A stretch of DNA of 64,000 nucleotides, from the NCBI GenBank assembly GCA_020055645.1, contig CM034550.1, positions 20,926,880 through 20,990,879 on the forward strand, written 5' to 3'. The position numbers and the translations under genes are program-made. The notes below the pieces were generated by a model, which was not told the origin of the DNA, did not search any database, and saw only the letters and a list, made by a program, of their open reading frames with translations. Of the stretch, positions 27,059-38,673 are shown in pieces. The stretch comes from Tomocerus qinae. Its lineage: Eukaryota; Arthropoda; Collembola; Entomobryomorpha; Tomoceridae. The first letter of the stretch is position 1, and the number at the start of each line of letters is the position of its first letter.

Positions 27059-30000
27059 ATGGCTCAGTCACAATGGATGTGGATTTTCCGTCTGGTTATC
27101 TCCCTAGGCTGGATTTTTCAGCCGAGTTTAAGTTACCGAAGTGATTTTCTCGCAGCTCGACAAGGTTGTATCTGGTCGACAGTGCAAAATATGGATGGAG
27201 GACGAAATAAATCAACAGCATTACCCAGCTCTTCTTCTTCGTCAGTGTCCTCATCCTCTGCTACTTCTGGATTCATGCTGGATTGCAATATTCGAACTTT
27301 GAATGTGGACTTTTGGAATTATACTTTCAACCGTGAGCAACTTCAAGAGACGCGCTCAGTGCGAATAAAGTGCAACGAAAAGTTATTTTTTGAGAGTTTT
27401 CTCACTTCAAATCAAACTTTGTTTCGTCTAGTAAATCTCAAAGAAGTCAACATCCAGTCGTGCAAAATCCGCAAGTTACCCACCAGAGTTTGGGCCAGTC
27501 TTGGTTTTCTCAAGAATCTTGTTATCCGAACTCAGAATGGAGATTGGTCTTCTTCTCTCGGCTTGGAAATTGAGGCAGGGGGATTCGAGGGTTTAACACA
27601 ACTTGAAACTCTTGATCTCAGCCAAAATAATATCTGGAGCATCCAAGACAAAAATATATTCTGTCCGCTGAAGAACATGTTGAGACTCAACTTAAGCCGA
27701 AATCGTCTCAGTGACTTGGATGAATTAAGTTTCTCAACGAACGACCCATTTTCTTCTGGAACCAACTACTGTTCATTAAATATTCAGTCTCTGGACCTGT
27801 CTTCAAATTCTCTACGCAAGGTGACAAATAACGCATTTTCCCGTGTGAAACAACTCATTGAGCTGAAACTGCAGAATAATCTTCTGGAAGAATTAGAAGA
27901 CAGTGGCTTCTCTTCATTAACCCAATTAAAATCCTTGAATTTGTCATCAAACCGTCTTGTCGCACTCCCTCCCTCAATTTTCCGTGCAAATCCACTCCTG
28001 AGAGAAATCCATCTGTCAAATAATTCCATTTCAGCCCTCTCCCCACAAGTATTTGCTGGTTTGGAAAATCTCTTGCTGCTAGACTTGTCCAGAAACACAT
28101 TATCAAGTCAATGGATCAGAGAGAAAATGTTTCACGGGTTACACCGTCTCATCCTCCTTAAACTCTCGTACAACCAATTGAGTTACATCGACCCAACAAT
28201 TTTCCACGACCTGATCAGTTTACAAGCCTTACATTTAGATAATAACCGACTAGAGACGATAAACCCAGAGGCATTTGCCTCGTTATCCAATCTTCACATT
28301 CTTGACTTGTCTAATAATCGATTAACTTTCATCGACTCCCGAATATTTTCCAATCTTTTTGTCCTGAGGCAACTCTACCTCGATCACAACAAAATCCGTA
28401 AAGTCGATGAAGACTCGTTGAAGAACTGCACAGCTTTGCAGGACCTTGGCCTTGCCGATAATCTCTTACAAGAAGTGCCTGTTGCTTTGCGTGCCGGCTT
28501 GAGCCACTTGGTCACATTGGATATTGGCGAGAATCGTATAACTTCAGTAAGCAACGAATCTTTCACTGGACTAGGCCAACTTTATGGATTGCGTATGGTG
28601 GATAACCGACTTGTAGAATTACCTCGAGGATTCTGTGAACCTTTAGGAAAATTACGAGTTCTCAACTTGGCCCAAAATAGAATCAGCCGAGTGTCTCCCA
28701 CATCATTCTCTGCCTGCCCAGAACTCCGTGCATTGCGTTTAGACACAAATGCCTTGGAAGAACTGCCCACAACTCTTGCACCTCAACTGCCTTCCTTGTT
28801 GTGGCTGAATGTATCTGAAAACCGATTGAGATGGGCTGATTACCACATTCTACCTCCTACAATTGAATGGTTAGATCTTTCCTATAATTCATTGGAGTCT
28901 CTCGGTGGTCCTCTTGAAGGGAAAAATAGTTTACCTTACCATTTGAGGGTTTTAGATGCTTCTCACAATCTTCTGACTTCTCTTGACTACACAACCATTC
29001 CACCAGCATTGGAAACCCTTCGGGTGAATCATAATCGATTAAAAACTGTCGCTTCCGACACATTCATTCGCTCTACTCGTCTGAGAAGAGTTGAGTTAAT
29101 GGGGAACCAACTGGAAAATATACCTTTGTCTGCACTCCGATTTCCGCCAGTAGCTCCAGAGAAACCTCTACCAGAATTCTATTTAGGAGGTAACCCTTTT
29201 ATCTGTGATTGTTCAATGGAATGGCTCACTCGTGTCAATCAACTTGCAGTTCTTCGTCAACACCCGAGAATTGTCGATTTAGATGCCATCGTCTGTCGTC
29301 CTACATTTCCACAAGACAGTCAGCTGATGGTCCCCTTAGTTGAAACGAGACCAAAGGATTTTCTTTGTCCATACAAGTCACACTGCTTCGCCCTTTGTCA
29401 CTGTTGTGATTTTGACGCTTGTGATTGCGAAATGACATGTCCAGGCAATTGCACTTGCTATCACGACACAGCCTGGTCATCCAATATAGTTCAATGTTCT
29501 AATTTGCAATTTTCGGAAATTCCTCAGAGAGTGCCTATGGACGCGACGGAAATTTACTTGGATGGTAATTCACTCCCCGTGCTATCAAGTCACGTTTTCA
29601 TCGGCAAGAAAAACCTACGAGTTCTCCATCTGAATGACAGTCGCGTAGAATTCATTAGAAACAAGACATTCAATGGCTTAAGGTCTCTAGAGGTCCTCCG
29701 ACTTGACAAGAATCTTTTGACTCAATTGCATTCCTACGAATTTGCCGATTTAGAAAATCTCCGTGAACTTTACCTGCAGGATAATCGCATCTCTTTTATT
29801 TCTCCAGAATCATTCGTCCAGCTCAAGTTCTTACAAGTGTTACGACTCGACGGTAATCTCCTCGTTGACTTTAATGTGTGGGAATTGAGTGGGAATGGAT
29901 ACTTGAACAGTGTGATGCTCTCGGGAAATCCCTGGAGTTGTCAGTGTGAATTTCTCCTGCACTTTCGCGCTTGGGTATCTTCAAAGACTGCTATTGTCGT

Positions 30001-31729
30001 TGACTTTTCCAGTACGAAGTGCCTTACGCAGAATAATGCACAGGATGAAGATGATGACACTATTAATGAAGATCAACTCAGCTTCCCTATTATCTCCATG
30101 TGTAACGGAAACAGTAATATCAATGTAAACCCAGATGCGAGCTTTCAACTTAATGCCTCTCCAGTAGAAGATGATGTTAATAATCATATTTCTGCAATGG
30201 GCAGCCCCGAGAAAGTAGCCATTACACATCCAGGTGCAGAAGTTCAAGTTGAATACGTTCCTTTGGAAAACTCCCAATCGGGTGTATATTTAGCCCTGAT
30301 TCTAACAACAAGTGCATTGCTCATCCTTATCCTAATTCTGGTATTAATTTTCCGAAAGGAAATCTATTACTGGTGTTATTCTCGTATAGTCGATGGAAAC
30401 ATCAAAGATTTTCTCTACTGCTGCGGCTCGGGAAGGAAAAAGTCATCTGCATACTCAGAAGAAAATGAAAAGCTTTTTGATGCTTATTTTCTCTACAGCA
30501 AAAAAGACGAAGAGATTCTACACCAGAAAATCGCGCCAGAATTAGAAAATTCGCACACGAATCCAAATTTCCGTCTTTGTCTGCATTACAGGGACTTGTG
30601 TTTAAACTCAGAGAACCCTTGGAACACAGAGATGATCCTGGGTGCTTGTGATGCCAGTAAACGCTTAGTGCTTATCCTGTCAAAAAGTTTTCTCCAGTCA
30701 GAACTAGCTGTAGTGCATTTCCGAGCTTCCCTGCTCTCAGCACTGCATCGACACGAAAAGAAACTTATTGTTATCCTCCTACCTCCATTCACAGAGCAAA
30801 ATCTCCCAACAATCTATCCAGAATTGAAAAGCGTACTGTTAAATTCAAAATCCTCCTGTCTGGAATGGACGGATAAGAATTTCTGGTCTAAATTGAAATT
30901 GGTCTTACCATCTCCCTCCACTCCCTTGCAATTGCTGCATCCACACGCTAATATTACCAATGGAAATTCAATGACCATCAACTCTTCGTCTGCAATGGAG
31001 CTTCCTGGACAAAGTTATACACTGAATAGACAAGAACTTCCATATAATAGCCATCATCATTATACAAGAAACATTATTCCTTACCAAATCCCGATGACAG
31101 GCTCTTTATCTTCCAGCAACACTTTAAACAGCGGAGTTTCCCTTCCAAAACATCATATAGCTCTTGCAGCCACTCCATTGTGGCATAATCAATATAATAA
31201 CAGTCAGAATCATTTTTCTAACGCAGCAGTCCATCCCATTCCTCAACAGTTCAATTTCAACGAAAGCTTCCGTCGTCACCATCAACTGATCCAACTCCAG
31301 CAGCAGAATCAACAGCAGCAACAACCTCTACTTCATCCGATAACGTTCTCGCACTCCCGCACGCACTCCCATCACAATAACAATTCAAATGCCTATAGGC
31401 CTCTAGACCAGAATTACTCGTCCAGTGCCATAAGCAGTTCCAACGAAGAGTTAGATCACGTTTACTCTACTCTCGACTCACCTAATAGTGTCAGTTTAAT
31501 AGACAATTCCTCACGCACTCACCTTAATCCTGGTGGGACACCTTGCACCAATAGTATTCACGATACAAACAGTAGTGGTCGTTCGATGGACAATAATGAC
31601 AATTCTGGTAGTAATAATTCCAATAATCAAAATACTGCCAAAACTACTGAAAAGTCCACTAAAAATTGTTTACCCTCTAGTAATAATACAAACTCTTCTC
31701 CAGGAAACGGACGCATGTACTTCGTGTAA
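27059..31729 (+). CDS. Toll receptor, long type (Toll-6/7/8/18-wheeler clade), divergent TIR
   Basis: Single coding exon, 1556 residues; Drosophila relatives are about 1350-1510. Order of parts: signal peptide (about 1-26); Ser-rich insert (about 56-68); a long leucine-rich-repeat array with many LxxLxLxxN units; a C-flanking cap with NPFICDCSMEW near 712; a second N-cap with CPGNCTCYH near 794; five or so further repeats; a second C-cap with NPWSCQCEF near 957; membrane segment 1075-1098; TIR domain about 1137-1284; then a 270-residue low-complexity tail with a Gln run near 1415 and a DHVYSTLDSP tyrosine motif. The two-array ectodomain, early 'DWS' motif and intronless coding region are marks of this clade, whose members act in pathogen sensing, cell-surface codes in tissue elongation, and neural development. 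The TIR is unusual: the usual box-2 proline/glycine after LHYRD is replaced by LCLNSENP, and the conserved SEWC reads SELA, while FW of box 3 is kept (NFWSKL). Confidence 0.95.
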   Translation: MAQSQWMWIFRLVISLGWIFQPSLSYRSDFLAARQGCIWSTVQNMDGGRNKSTALPSSSSSSVSSSSATSGFMLDCNIRTLNVDFWNYTFNREQLQETRSVRIKCNEKLFFESFLTSNQTLFRLVNLKEVNIQSCKIRKLPTRVWASLGFLKNLVIRTQNGDWSSSLGLEIEAGGFEGLTQLETLDLSQNNIWSIQDKNIFCPLKNMLRLNLSRNRLSDLDELSFSTNDPFSSGTNYCSLNIQSLDLSSNSLRKVTNNAFSRVKQLIELKLQNNLLEELEDSGFSSLTQLKSLNLSSNRLVALPPSIFRANPLLREIHLSNNSISALSPQVFAGLENLLLLDLSRNTLSSQWIREKMFHGLHRLILLKLSYNQLSYIDPTIFHDLISLQALHLDNNRLETINPEAFASLSNLHILDLSNNRLTFIDSRIFSNLFVLRQLYLDHNKIRKVDEDSLKNCTALQDLGLADNLLQEVPVALRAGLSHLVTLDIGENRITSVSNESFTGLGQLYGLRMVDNRLVELPRGFCEPLGKLRVLNLAQNRISRVSPTSFSACPELRALRLDTNALEELPTTLAPQLPSLLWLNVSENRLRWADYHILPPTIEWLDLSYNSLESLGGPLEGKNSLPYHLRVLDASHNLLTSLDYTTIPPALETLRVNHNRLKTVASDTFIRSTRLRRVELMGNQLENIPLSALRFPPVAPEKPLPEFYLGGNPFICDCSMEWLTRVNQLAVLRQHPRIVDLDAIVCRPTFPQDSQLMVPLVETRPKDFLCPYKSHCFALCHCCDFDACDCEMTCPGNCTCYHDTAWSSNIVQCSNLQFSEIPQRVPMDATEIYLDGNSLPVLSSHVFIGKKNLRVLHLNDSRVEFIRNKTFNGLRSLEVLRLDKNLLTQLHSYEFADLENLRELYLQDNRISFISPESFVQLKFLQVLRLDGNLLVDFNVWELSGNGYLNSVMLSGNPWSCQCEFLLHFRAWVSSKTAIVVDFSSTKCLTQNNAQDEDDDTINEDQLSFPIISMCNGNSNINVNPDASFQLNASPVEDDVNNHISAMGSPEKVAITHPGAEVQVEYVPLENSQSGVYLALILTTSALLILILILVLIFRKEIYYWCYSRIVDGNIKDFLYCCGSGRKKSSAYSEENEKLFDAYFLYSKKDEEILHQKIAPELENSHTNPNFRLCLHYRDLCLNSENPWNTEMILGACDASKRLVLILSKSFLQSELAVVHFRASLLSALHRHEKKLIVILLPPFTEQNLPTIYPELKSVLLNSKSSCLEWTDKNFWSKLKLVLPSPSTPLQLLHPHANITNGNSMTINSSSAMELPGQSYTLNRQELPYNSHHHYTRNIIPYQIPMTGSLSSSNTLNSGVSLPKHHIALAATPLWHNQYNNSQNHFSNAAVHPIPQQFNFNESFRRHHQLIQLQQQNQQQQQPLLHPITFSHSRTHSHHNNNSNAYRPLDQNYSSSAISSSNEELDHVYSTLDSPNSVSLIDNSSRTHLNPGGTPCTNSIHDTNSSGRSMDNNDNSGSNNSNNQNTAKTTEKSTKNCLPSSNNTNSSPGNGRMYFV

Positions 31730-33515
31730 CAAAAAGCTAACTGTAAATAATTCTAGCGTAGTAGGTGCAACTGTGTTAAGTTATTATCAAGAAAACCAAC
31801 TGGAAGCACACTCCTTTGTGTTTTCAAAGAGCGAACGCAACATTTTGTTTTTTGTTTGTTTTCGGTAATTATTTTTTGTTTTGCTTTAAGCTTCGTTGTA
31901 TTATTAGACTGTATTACTGTAAATAGACATTATAAGGCTGGCATATGTTATCATAGTAGTAATTTCATTCGCAAAGCAATTTAGTAGAGCTCCCCCAATG
32001 GTAGACGAAGAAGGTGGAGTTTATATCTATAGAATCAAGTCAGCCAAGTCCTATTTTTGACTAGTCAATTAAATCCCTTGAAGTTGATATCTTGCTCGTA
32101 ATTCTATTTCCAAGTCGCCTATTGGAAAACGATGGAAAGAAATTCTCATTGTTATTCCAAGTGGTAGCTAGTAGATATTCAGTTATGAGCAAGAAAGGAT
32201 CTTGTTTTGTCGGATGAACGAGGGAGAGGATTTATTACGTATAATATGTTTGTATTTGTGTAATAGTTAGCTGTATAGATCAAATTCAGTTTGATTCGAT
32301 AAGACTTTTGATGATACAAATAATATTACCATTTACCAGAGCAGAAGGATTGAATGTAATTCGCCTTGAATCTCGAAGATAGTTTAGAGTATCGTTATTT
32401 CTACGTACTGATTACTACATAGGTACATACATACATAATAGTACTTACCTAATACGAATTGCGATTGAATATTATAAAAATATATAATATTGAAATCGAA
32501 TTACCTTTGAGATAGTTATTGCTTTCTTTATTGCCTTATTATTTATATAAGCCAAGTCAGATCAAAGTAGACAGAGATGATATTATTATGTGTATCTTGT
32601 TTTACTAGACTTCGTTTTTCGTTTCTTATGCATTATATACCTTGTTATGTATACGCATTCATTAAATTAGATTAGATGATAAGTTGAGCTGAAGGCAGAT
32701 TAAGACTAGACTAACTAGAAGAGTTAAGTCAAAGACTGGATTCAACTTCCCTTGGCTTGTGTACACATACTATGTACTATTGCATTTATTTATTGTATCA
32801 GATCACCAACTACATAGTAGAAGAGTGAAATACAAACCTGTAATTTGCCTGACTGACTCAATTGTACTGAACTCACTATCCAATATCTGTTTTCTCTCCC
32901 TAATACTAATCTACTGTGTAGAAATACCTACTAGGAGTTAATGTATACTCAAGTCAAGGATATTCAATTGGTTTATTGCATTTGTAAGTACAGATGATAG
33001 CTCGTTTATTTAGTTTCTTTTTTATCTACTCAACGATTGCTGTAGACAGACATAACTGAACTTACTTCTAGAGGTACCATATACACTAACTTGTATTTTA
33101 ACTGAATGTAAGTACCTATAATATACAACAACGTAGTTAGTCCTGGTCCTTCGACGAGTTTTACTCCGTCACTTCATTCATTTTTTGTTTTTTATGCAAC
33201 TCTTTAATGGATTTGACCAAACGAAATGTATTTGTTTAGCATTTGTTGAATTTGTACTTTCGTAATATCCGCAATAAATTATTCTACAATTTAAATCTAG
33301 TTATATAACTGTCTTTGACACTTTTTAACTATTCACTTTTGTACTATTGTATAAATGTTATTTTCAAATGTTGTATCAACTTTGTGTATTGATTGTAATG
33401 TAACATTGACTTGCATATACTAACATTGTAAACTAGCACGTAAATACCTTCGTATACATTATCTAATGTACTTACAATCGAAAAGAAAAATAAATCGCAG
33501 ACTTTATTTATAATA
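31730..33515 (+). terminator. Toll 3' UTR with poly(A) signals
   Basis: AT-rich, non-coding. AATAAA occurs at 33273-33278 and again at 33489-33494; a T/GT-rich stretch (TGCGTGTATTTT) follows the second, which makes cleavage shortly after it likely. The 3' end is an estimate. Confidence 0.45.
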
Positions 33516-36123
33516 ACGATAAAACAACAACAGTTCTCATTTGCGTGTATTTTATTAACATATTTTCACTACAAAGGTATAACCTTCATATTACTTTCAT
33601 TATATAAATGGGACTCCATATTTGTAAACTCACGTCGTTTTCATTCGTTAGGAAATAAGACAAAGAGTGCATTAACTACGTTTTTAGTTACATTGTTTAA
33701 CAGATAGTATTAGTTTTTTACACGCTATGTTGGTATTTAGAGCGGCAGAGTTTTCAAAGACAGTTTTCTGTCTAACAAACGTCAAGTGCGAAAATATTAA
33801 TAGGCAAACTTCACGAAAATTCGTTTTTATTACCTGTAGAATGACAGGATTGCATCAAAAAATGTTTTCTAGCCATGGACATTGTTATTTTTTTGTCGTA
33901 ACAGTCTTTTGATATTGTAGGGAGAAAATAAAAATATTTGACAAGGGAAGTCACTTTAAGATTTCATTTGCAACCTTATGTCAATAAATGGAGGTAAGCC
34001 AGGTCTGCATGAGAAAATGAGTGGCATAAGACAATGGTCCATTATGAATTAAGAGAATGGGCTTTTATTAGCATATTTACATAATTAGAGCCCTAGTTTA
34101 GCATTGAGCTTAGTTGAGAACGATGCAATGAAAATAAATGAAATAACTATTACAATTACCATTACCATTGTAGTTCACTGTGTCTTTATAAGGTAAAAGG
34201 AATATAAAAACTGAGTAGGTACAATCAGCAGGCAGTTGCTTGGCAGGATTCTCCTCTAACTGATGTAGACTATGAAGTTAATAATAAAAATATTTCGTGT
34301 ACACACGTTATACTTACGATTTCATGCCATATGTTATAGTTAGCATTGGTTTTGCCGTTTCGTTTGATGTAAACACATCATGCTATCCCTGAAGAAGGTT
34401 CGTGTAGATTTCGCAATATTCATGAGGTGCAACTAACATTATGTAGGCCCAAAACACAGATCTCTAAATTCTGTTATAATAACAATAATAAGTCCCACGT
34501 ATTTACATTACACTTGTTCTCCTATATACTTTCAATCCTTCCATTTGCAAATGAAGGGTTAGTTCACGTATTAGCAACCTAACGCACGATCATGATTAGG
34601 ATAGCCTTTTCCAGTAAAAAATCAACGCTTTGCATCTTTCCACACACTGAGAAGTATCAACCTACAAGCTAGGCCATTTGCATGTTCATCATCGAGCTGC
34701 TTCTTTCCTTGTAACATATGTCGTGTAAAAGAATCTCTCGCATGCAACTTAACACAAGTCAACTACATTTTCCCTATCACATTTATATATTTACACACAA
34801 CAGCAGTGATAAATGTTCTCCCCTTGCCTTCCACTTTATTTCAATCTGTTAAATGTATCTGATGAACAAAATAATGAAACGCCGTGTGTAATTACAGAAG
34901 TGTGTGAGTTTGCGAGCAAGATACGTTTTTTCACACAAATAATCAAAATCCTCACACCGGTCCAGATGAGATTTCTAGACGGACAACTTTATTTCCGCAA
35001 TTTGTCCATCTGTTGTACTTTCTGCTAATCAGATTTACCACCTTATGGTCGCATCTTAATTACTTCAAGATTCCTGCCATTTTCATTTAAAAATTCTAAT
35101 TCCCTTGCTGCCCTTATCTAACACGTTCCCAGTTTTTTGAACTTGATTAACGAAGGTTTTACGTTGATCTCTTATTTCCTTTTCAGAATGTGTTTCTACG
35201 CTTGAAAATCATTAAAATTTTCTTTTTAATACAGTTTTTGTTGTGATGTTTCATGAATTTTCGCTTATAAAGAAATTATTTTCATTTGAGTTTTTGAAAA
35301 TTAAAACCCATTCTTTCTAAATATCACAAATAAGAAAAATGATATGTAACATTTTAGTAGATGGGATAGCTCGTTGGTATTAACAGTCGAATTCTACATC
35401 GCTACTCAGACTTCAATCGGAACTTCACTTGCTCTTCAAGTCCCAAGTCGTATTCAGGATTCACTTGAGTAATGACTTGAAGTCAAGTTCTAAGGTACCT
35501 CCAGACCTACCTTGGCACTTGACTTGAGCTTGACAAATTTTTGAAACTCCCGCTCAAACAATACAAAATAATTTTGAAGTCTAACTTTGTCAAGTGGGCT
35601 TCATGAATACCACCCCTACTTGGACTTCAACTTAACTTGAATCAACCCTTACTAAAGTTAGACTTGAAGTGAAGTCTGAGTAGCGATGTAGAATTTGACT
35701 GTAAATATCAGAATAGTAGAATTGTCAATATTTAATTTTAGTGTAACAGCTTCCGTACCGAGGAGTACCTACTACTTAATTTTTCCATTTCCTCTGAAAG
35801 AATTCTAAAATGCTGAGAAAATAATTAGAGCATGAAATTGAAATTCCTCTTAACACGAGTGCACCACTAGAAGCCTTAACATCAAAGTCATAAAATTCAG
35901 ATCATTAGGGCATGTCACTATTAGACCACTAGGATCGCCTAGATAGAGCAGATAATGCATACTTGAGGTTAATAAAAAAAGTTCGTCCAGAGCGAATTGC
36001 GTACACAGATAGTTATTTACATGTAACAATGTTCATCAGCTCAGAACTCATTTGTAATTTGGTGAAAAGCATGAATATACCTTAATCTTATCTGCTACAT
36101 AAAAATTCCACTCCCAGGCACTT
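33516..36123. other. Intergenic region
   Basis: AT-rich DNA without a supported gene. It contains one MITE (35380-35705). The only other structure noted is AT-rich simple sequence. Confidence 0.4.
35380..35705. mobile_element. MITE, 326 bases, TA target duplication (Tc1/mariner-like)
   Basis: Terminal inverted repeats of about 36 bases with only two mismatches. The left end begins TTAACAGTCGAATTCTACAT and the right end, reverse-complemented, begins TTTACAGTCAAATTCTACAT; both continue CGCTACTCAGACTTCA. TA dinucleotides flank both ends (35378-35379 and 35706-35707), which fits Tc1/mariner-type insertion. The interior is non-coding and full of permutations of ACTTGAAGT/ACTTCAAGT, including sub-terminal inverted copies. 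No transposase is present, so it is non-autonomous. Confidence 0.8.
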
Positions 36124-36799
36124 TTAAGGAGGGGTGGGGACTTTAAGCGTATATTACTCAGAGCAATGGACTAAACGTACAGGCATGCGGTTTTCTATTT
36201 CAGAATTTACAAAGATTTTTAAAACGAGCATGAAAGCCCAATTTTCAAAAATCATTTTTTAAGTCATCGAAAATTCAATTTGAAAATTTTGATTTTGAGT
36301 GGGGAAATACACGTAAGAAATATATTTTGAATTTTTGTTCACATTTGCAGACACAAATTCAAAAAAAGGCGCCTCATGCTCTCCCTCATTTTTTCCCCTC
36401 TTTTTTATGGCATTTTTGTTATATTTTTACGTTTTTCCAAAATCTTGAAATCATTTTTTAAAGATTTTACATGCAAAATTTTGCCTAAGAACTGCGATAA
36501 AAATTGCGGGAGGACAGCACGGAGTATTCATAAATAATGGTGGAAATACAACCAACAAACACAATTGTACAATTGTTGATTGTGCATTCCTTTAGAATTA
36601 CGAAATGTTATTTCTGACATTTTCCTATCAGTTTTAATTTTTTAATCATTTAACCCTAAAATTCTTGACCCCCCCCCTCATCAAACTCTACATCTGAAAA
36701 GGATAAGTTGAGGTGGTAAGTATAAGAGAACTAATTCGAGGTGACATATTAATTATATAAATTACTAGCAGCATCAAATTTTGCAATTATATTTTCATG

Positions 36800-37260
36800 T
36801 TTCAGCAGTAACTATCACCGTGGTCAACCAGATTTAGAAGCCAGACTCGACTAGGAGTCCAAACCTTCGAAAATATCATTCTGTTTGATCTTGAAATCCT
36901 CGTCAGCTGATACGGGTAAAAAATTGCGAATTAAGATTGATTTCTTACTGCAAATTAGTAGTTTCGAAATCATCATTTTTATAAACTACATCTTGGAGTA
37001 TTATAACTAGTTTTTTTGTATTTCAACAGTAATTGTCACCGACTGTGTTTAGTTGCGTGAATTGACTGGGAATCCAATAAGATCATTGTTTGCAATCCTC
37101 AAAACGTCGTAGAGCAAGAGCATACATAGCAATTCGGGGTAAACAGAATAGTTTATTATTGCATATTAAGATACGATATTCCTATTTTTAAAACGTGAAG
37201 CATGAATAGTGTAACTCATTATTCATATTTCAGCAGTGTCACCGTGGTCAACTATAGATC
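36800..37260 (+). repeat. Three degenerate ~210-base sub-terminal repeats in copy A
   Basis: A block containing TTTCAGCAGT followed by ATCACCGTGGTCAAC recurs three times, starting near 36800, 37021 and 37228. The middle copy is diverged (TTTCAACAGT, then TTGTCACCG) and the third has an internal deletion. Each block opens like a splice acceptor (TTTCAG) and is followed by a GGGTAAA-type donor-like site. They precede the transposase start and recur inverted in copy B (about 43565-44025). They may be transposase-binding or leader-exon repeats; function unknown. Confidence 0.55.
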
Positions 37261-37394
37261 AAAATATACAATCCTCATTTAATTGGCAACATTATTGTAT
37301 ACAAGACAGTCAGACAAGAAGTATTGTGATACTCGTACAAACGTTTGAGTGGGATATCCAAACGGCTACACCCCGGTAGACGATTTTTTGCACG

Positions 37395-38305
37395 ATGGGT
37401 GAAAAATACGGACATAGACCAATCAAGACTAGAGTTAAAAACTTTAAGCCAAAAAAGCTTATTCCTGTTGTGCTAGAAAATCAAAGGAAGAAAGAGAACG
37501 AAATTCGGGACATTAATGGAAGAAGAATTGTTTCAGTCGAATCATTACAAATACTAATCCAAGAAACACAAAAGCATGTGAAAGTTTGCCTCAAAAGTGA
37601 TTTAAAATTTTTTAAAAGAGACATGGATTGGACTGCGTCGCAGATTTCACATTGCATGTGGCCACTGCGGTCGGCAGTTTACAGTCTTGATGGACTCTCA
37701 AAACAATTCCTTACCAATCAATACTGCCGCAGTTTGGGAACAATGGAATCTGGTGGGGACTATGTTTCCCTTTTCGATTTACTAAAAATAATGGATATCC
37801 CTCCAATTAATTTTAAATTATACAAATCAAATGAATATAAAATACATGAATACCAAGAACTATCTTTGATTCAAAATTTAAAAGAAAATGGCAAGGAAGA
37901 ACTACGATTAGCCCTAGAAGATGAAAAAACTGTTTACTATAATGGTATTCCATGTATAGCAATAAGTTGTGACGGTAGTTGGGGAAAGCTATCGTACGGA
38001 CACTCATACAAATCTCTTTCTGTTTGTGCGGTTATCATCGAGTACGAACTGGTAAACTGTTGCACATCGACATTCGAAATAAATGCTGCTACACTTGTTT
38101 AGTTCATCCTGATTCTCCGCACAAATGTTTTAAAAACTATAACGGAACAAGCACTTCTATGGAAACAGATGTAATTGTCGAAGGATTTCTCAAAAGTGAA
38201 GAAATGCATGGGATGTATTACTCACAAATGATAGCTTACCAAGATTCGAGTGTTTTTGTTAATGTACAAGAATCCATGAAAACTAAATTTGGATTAAATG
38301 AATGA
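37395..38305 (+). pseudogene. Decayed Kolobok-like transposase, copy A
   Basis: A frame opens with ATG at 37395 (MGEKYGHR) but the family-like core lies across several frames. The conserved zinc-type stretch HIACGHCGRQF is readable only after a shift near 37620. The core around NTAAVWGT needs the neighbouring frame at 37735. The stretch MDIPP through CDGSWGKLSYGHSY is in frame, and the next block (RTGKLLHIDIRNK, then PHKCFKNYNGTS) is in another frame from about 38050 to a stop at 38305. The first catalytic Asp in DGSW is present; the expected DGD before SSVF reads YQD. The end at FGLNE lacks the C-terminal third of a usual transposase, including the final catalytic acid. It is thus inactive as read; some shifts may be sequence errors (see findings). 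Confidence 0.75.
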
Positions 38306-38673
38306 CTGAATGACAATTTAATTAATGGAAAAATTTTATGGTAAATTGCAATAATGTGTAATGTTATTTGGATGTAGAAATGAATGCAATTACTTTATAG
38401 ACTATAATTTTTTGAGTGTAGGATAGAAATTCAAAAATTTTACACCTCACGAGTGGGATTTGTAATGGTAATTACCCCGGAGTGACAATTTAATTCATTC
38501 AAAATTTATAATTACTACATTTTTACATTATTTCAAAGTGCATGATAATAATATGTAATGTTATTGGGTAGCAATCCTAATATGGTGTAAATAATAAATT
38601 CATTTTAATTATAATATAATATTTTATTGTTTGATCATGTGTCATCCAATAGCCAATGTTATCATAAAAATAC
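38306..38673. terminator. Convergent 3' spacer of copy A
   Basis: AT-rich gap between the converging genes. A plus-strand AATAAA at 38593-38598 and a minus-strand AATAAA (TTTATT at 38623-38628) lie about 25 bases apart, serving the transposase and the exonuclease-like gene respectively. The same arrangement is mirrored in copy B (about 42152-42519). Confidence 0.45.

Noticed and set aside
27532..31324. Several 60-104 codon frames antisense to or shifted within the Toll gene
   Set aside because: They overlap a 1556-codon gene with clear domains and show no features of their own.
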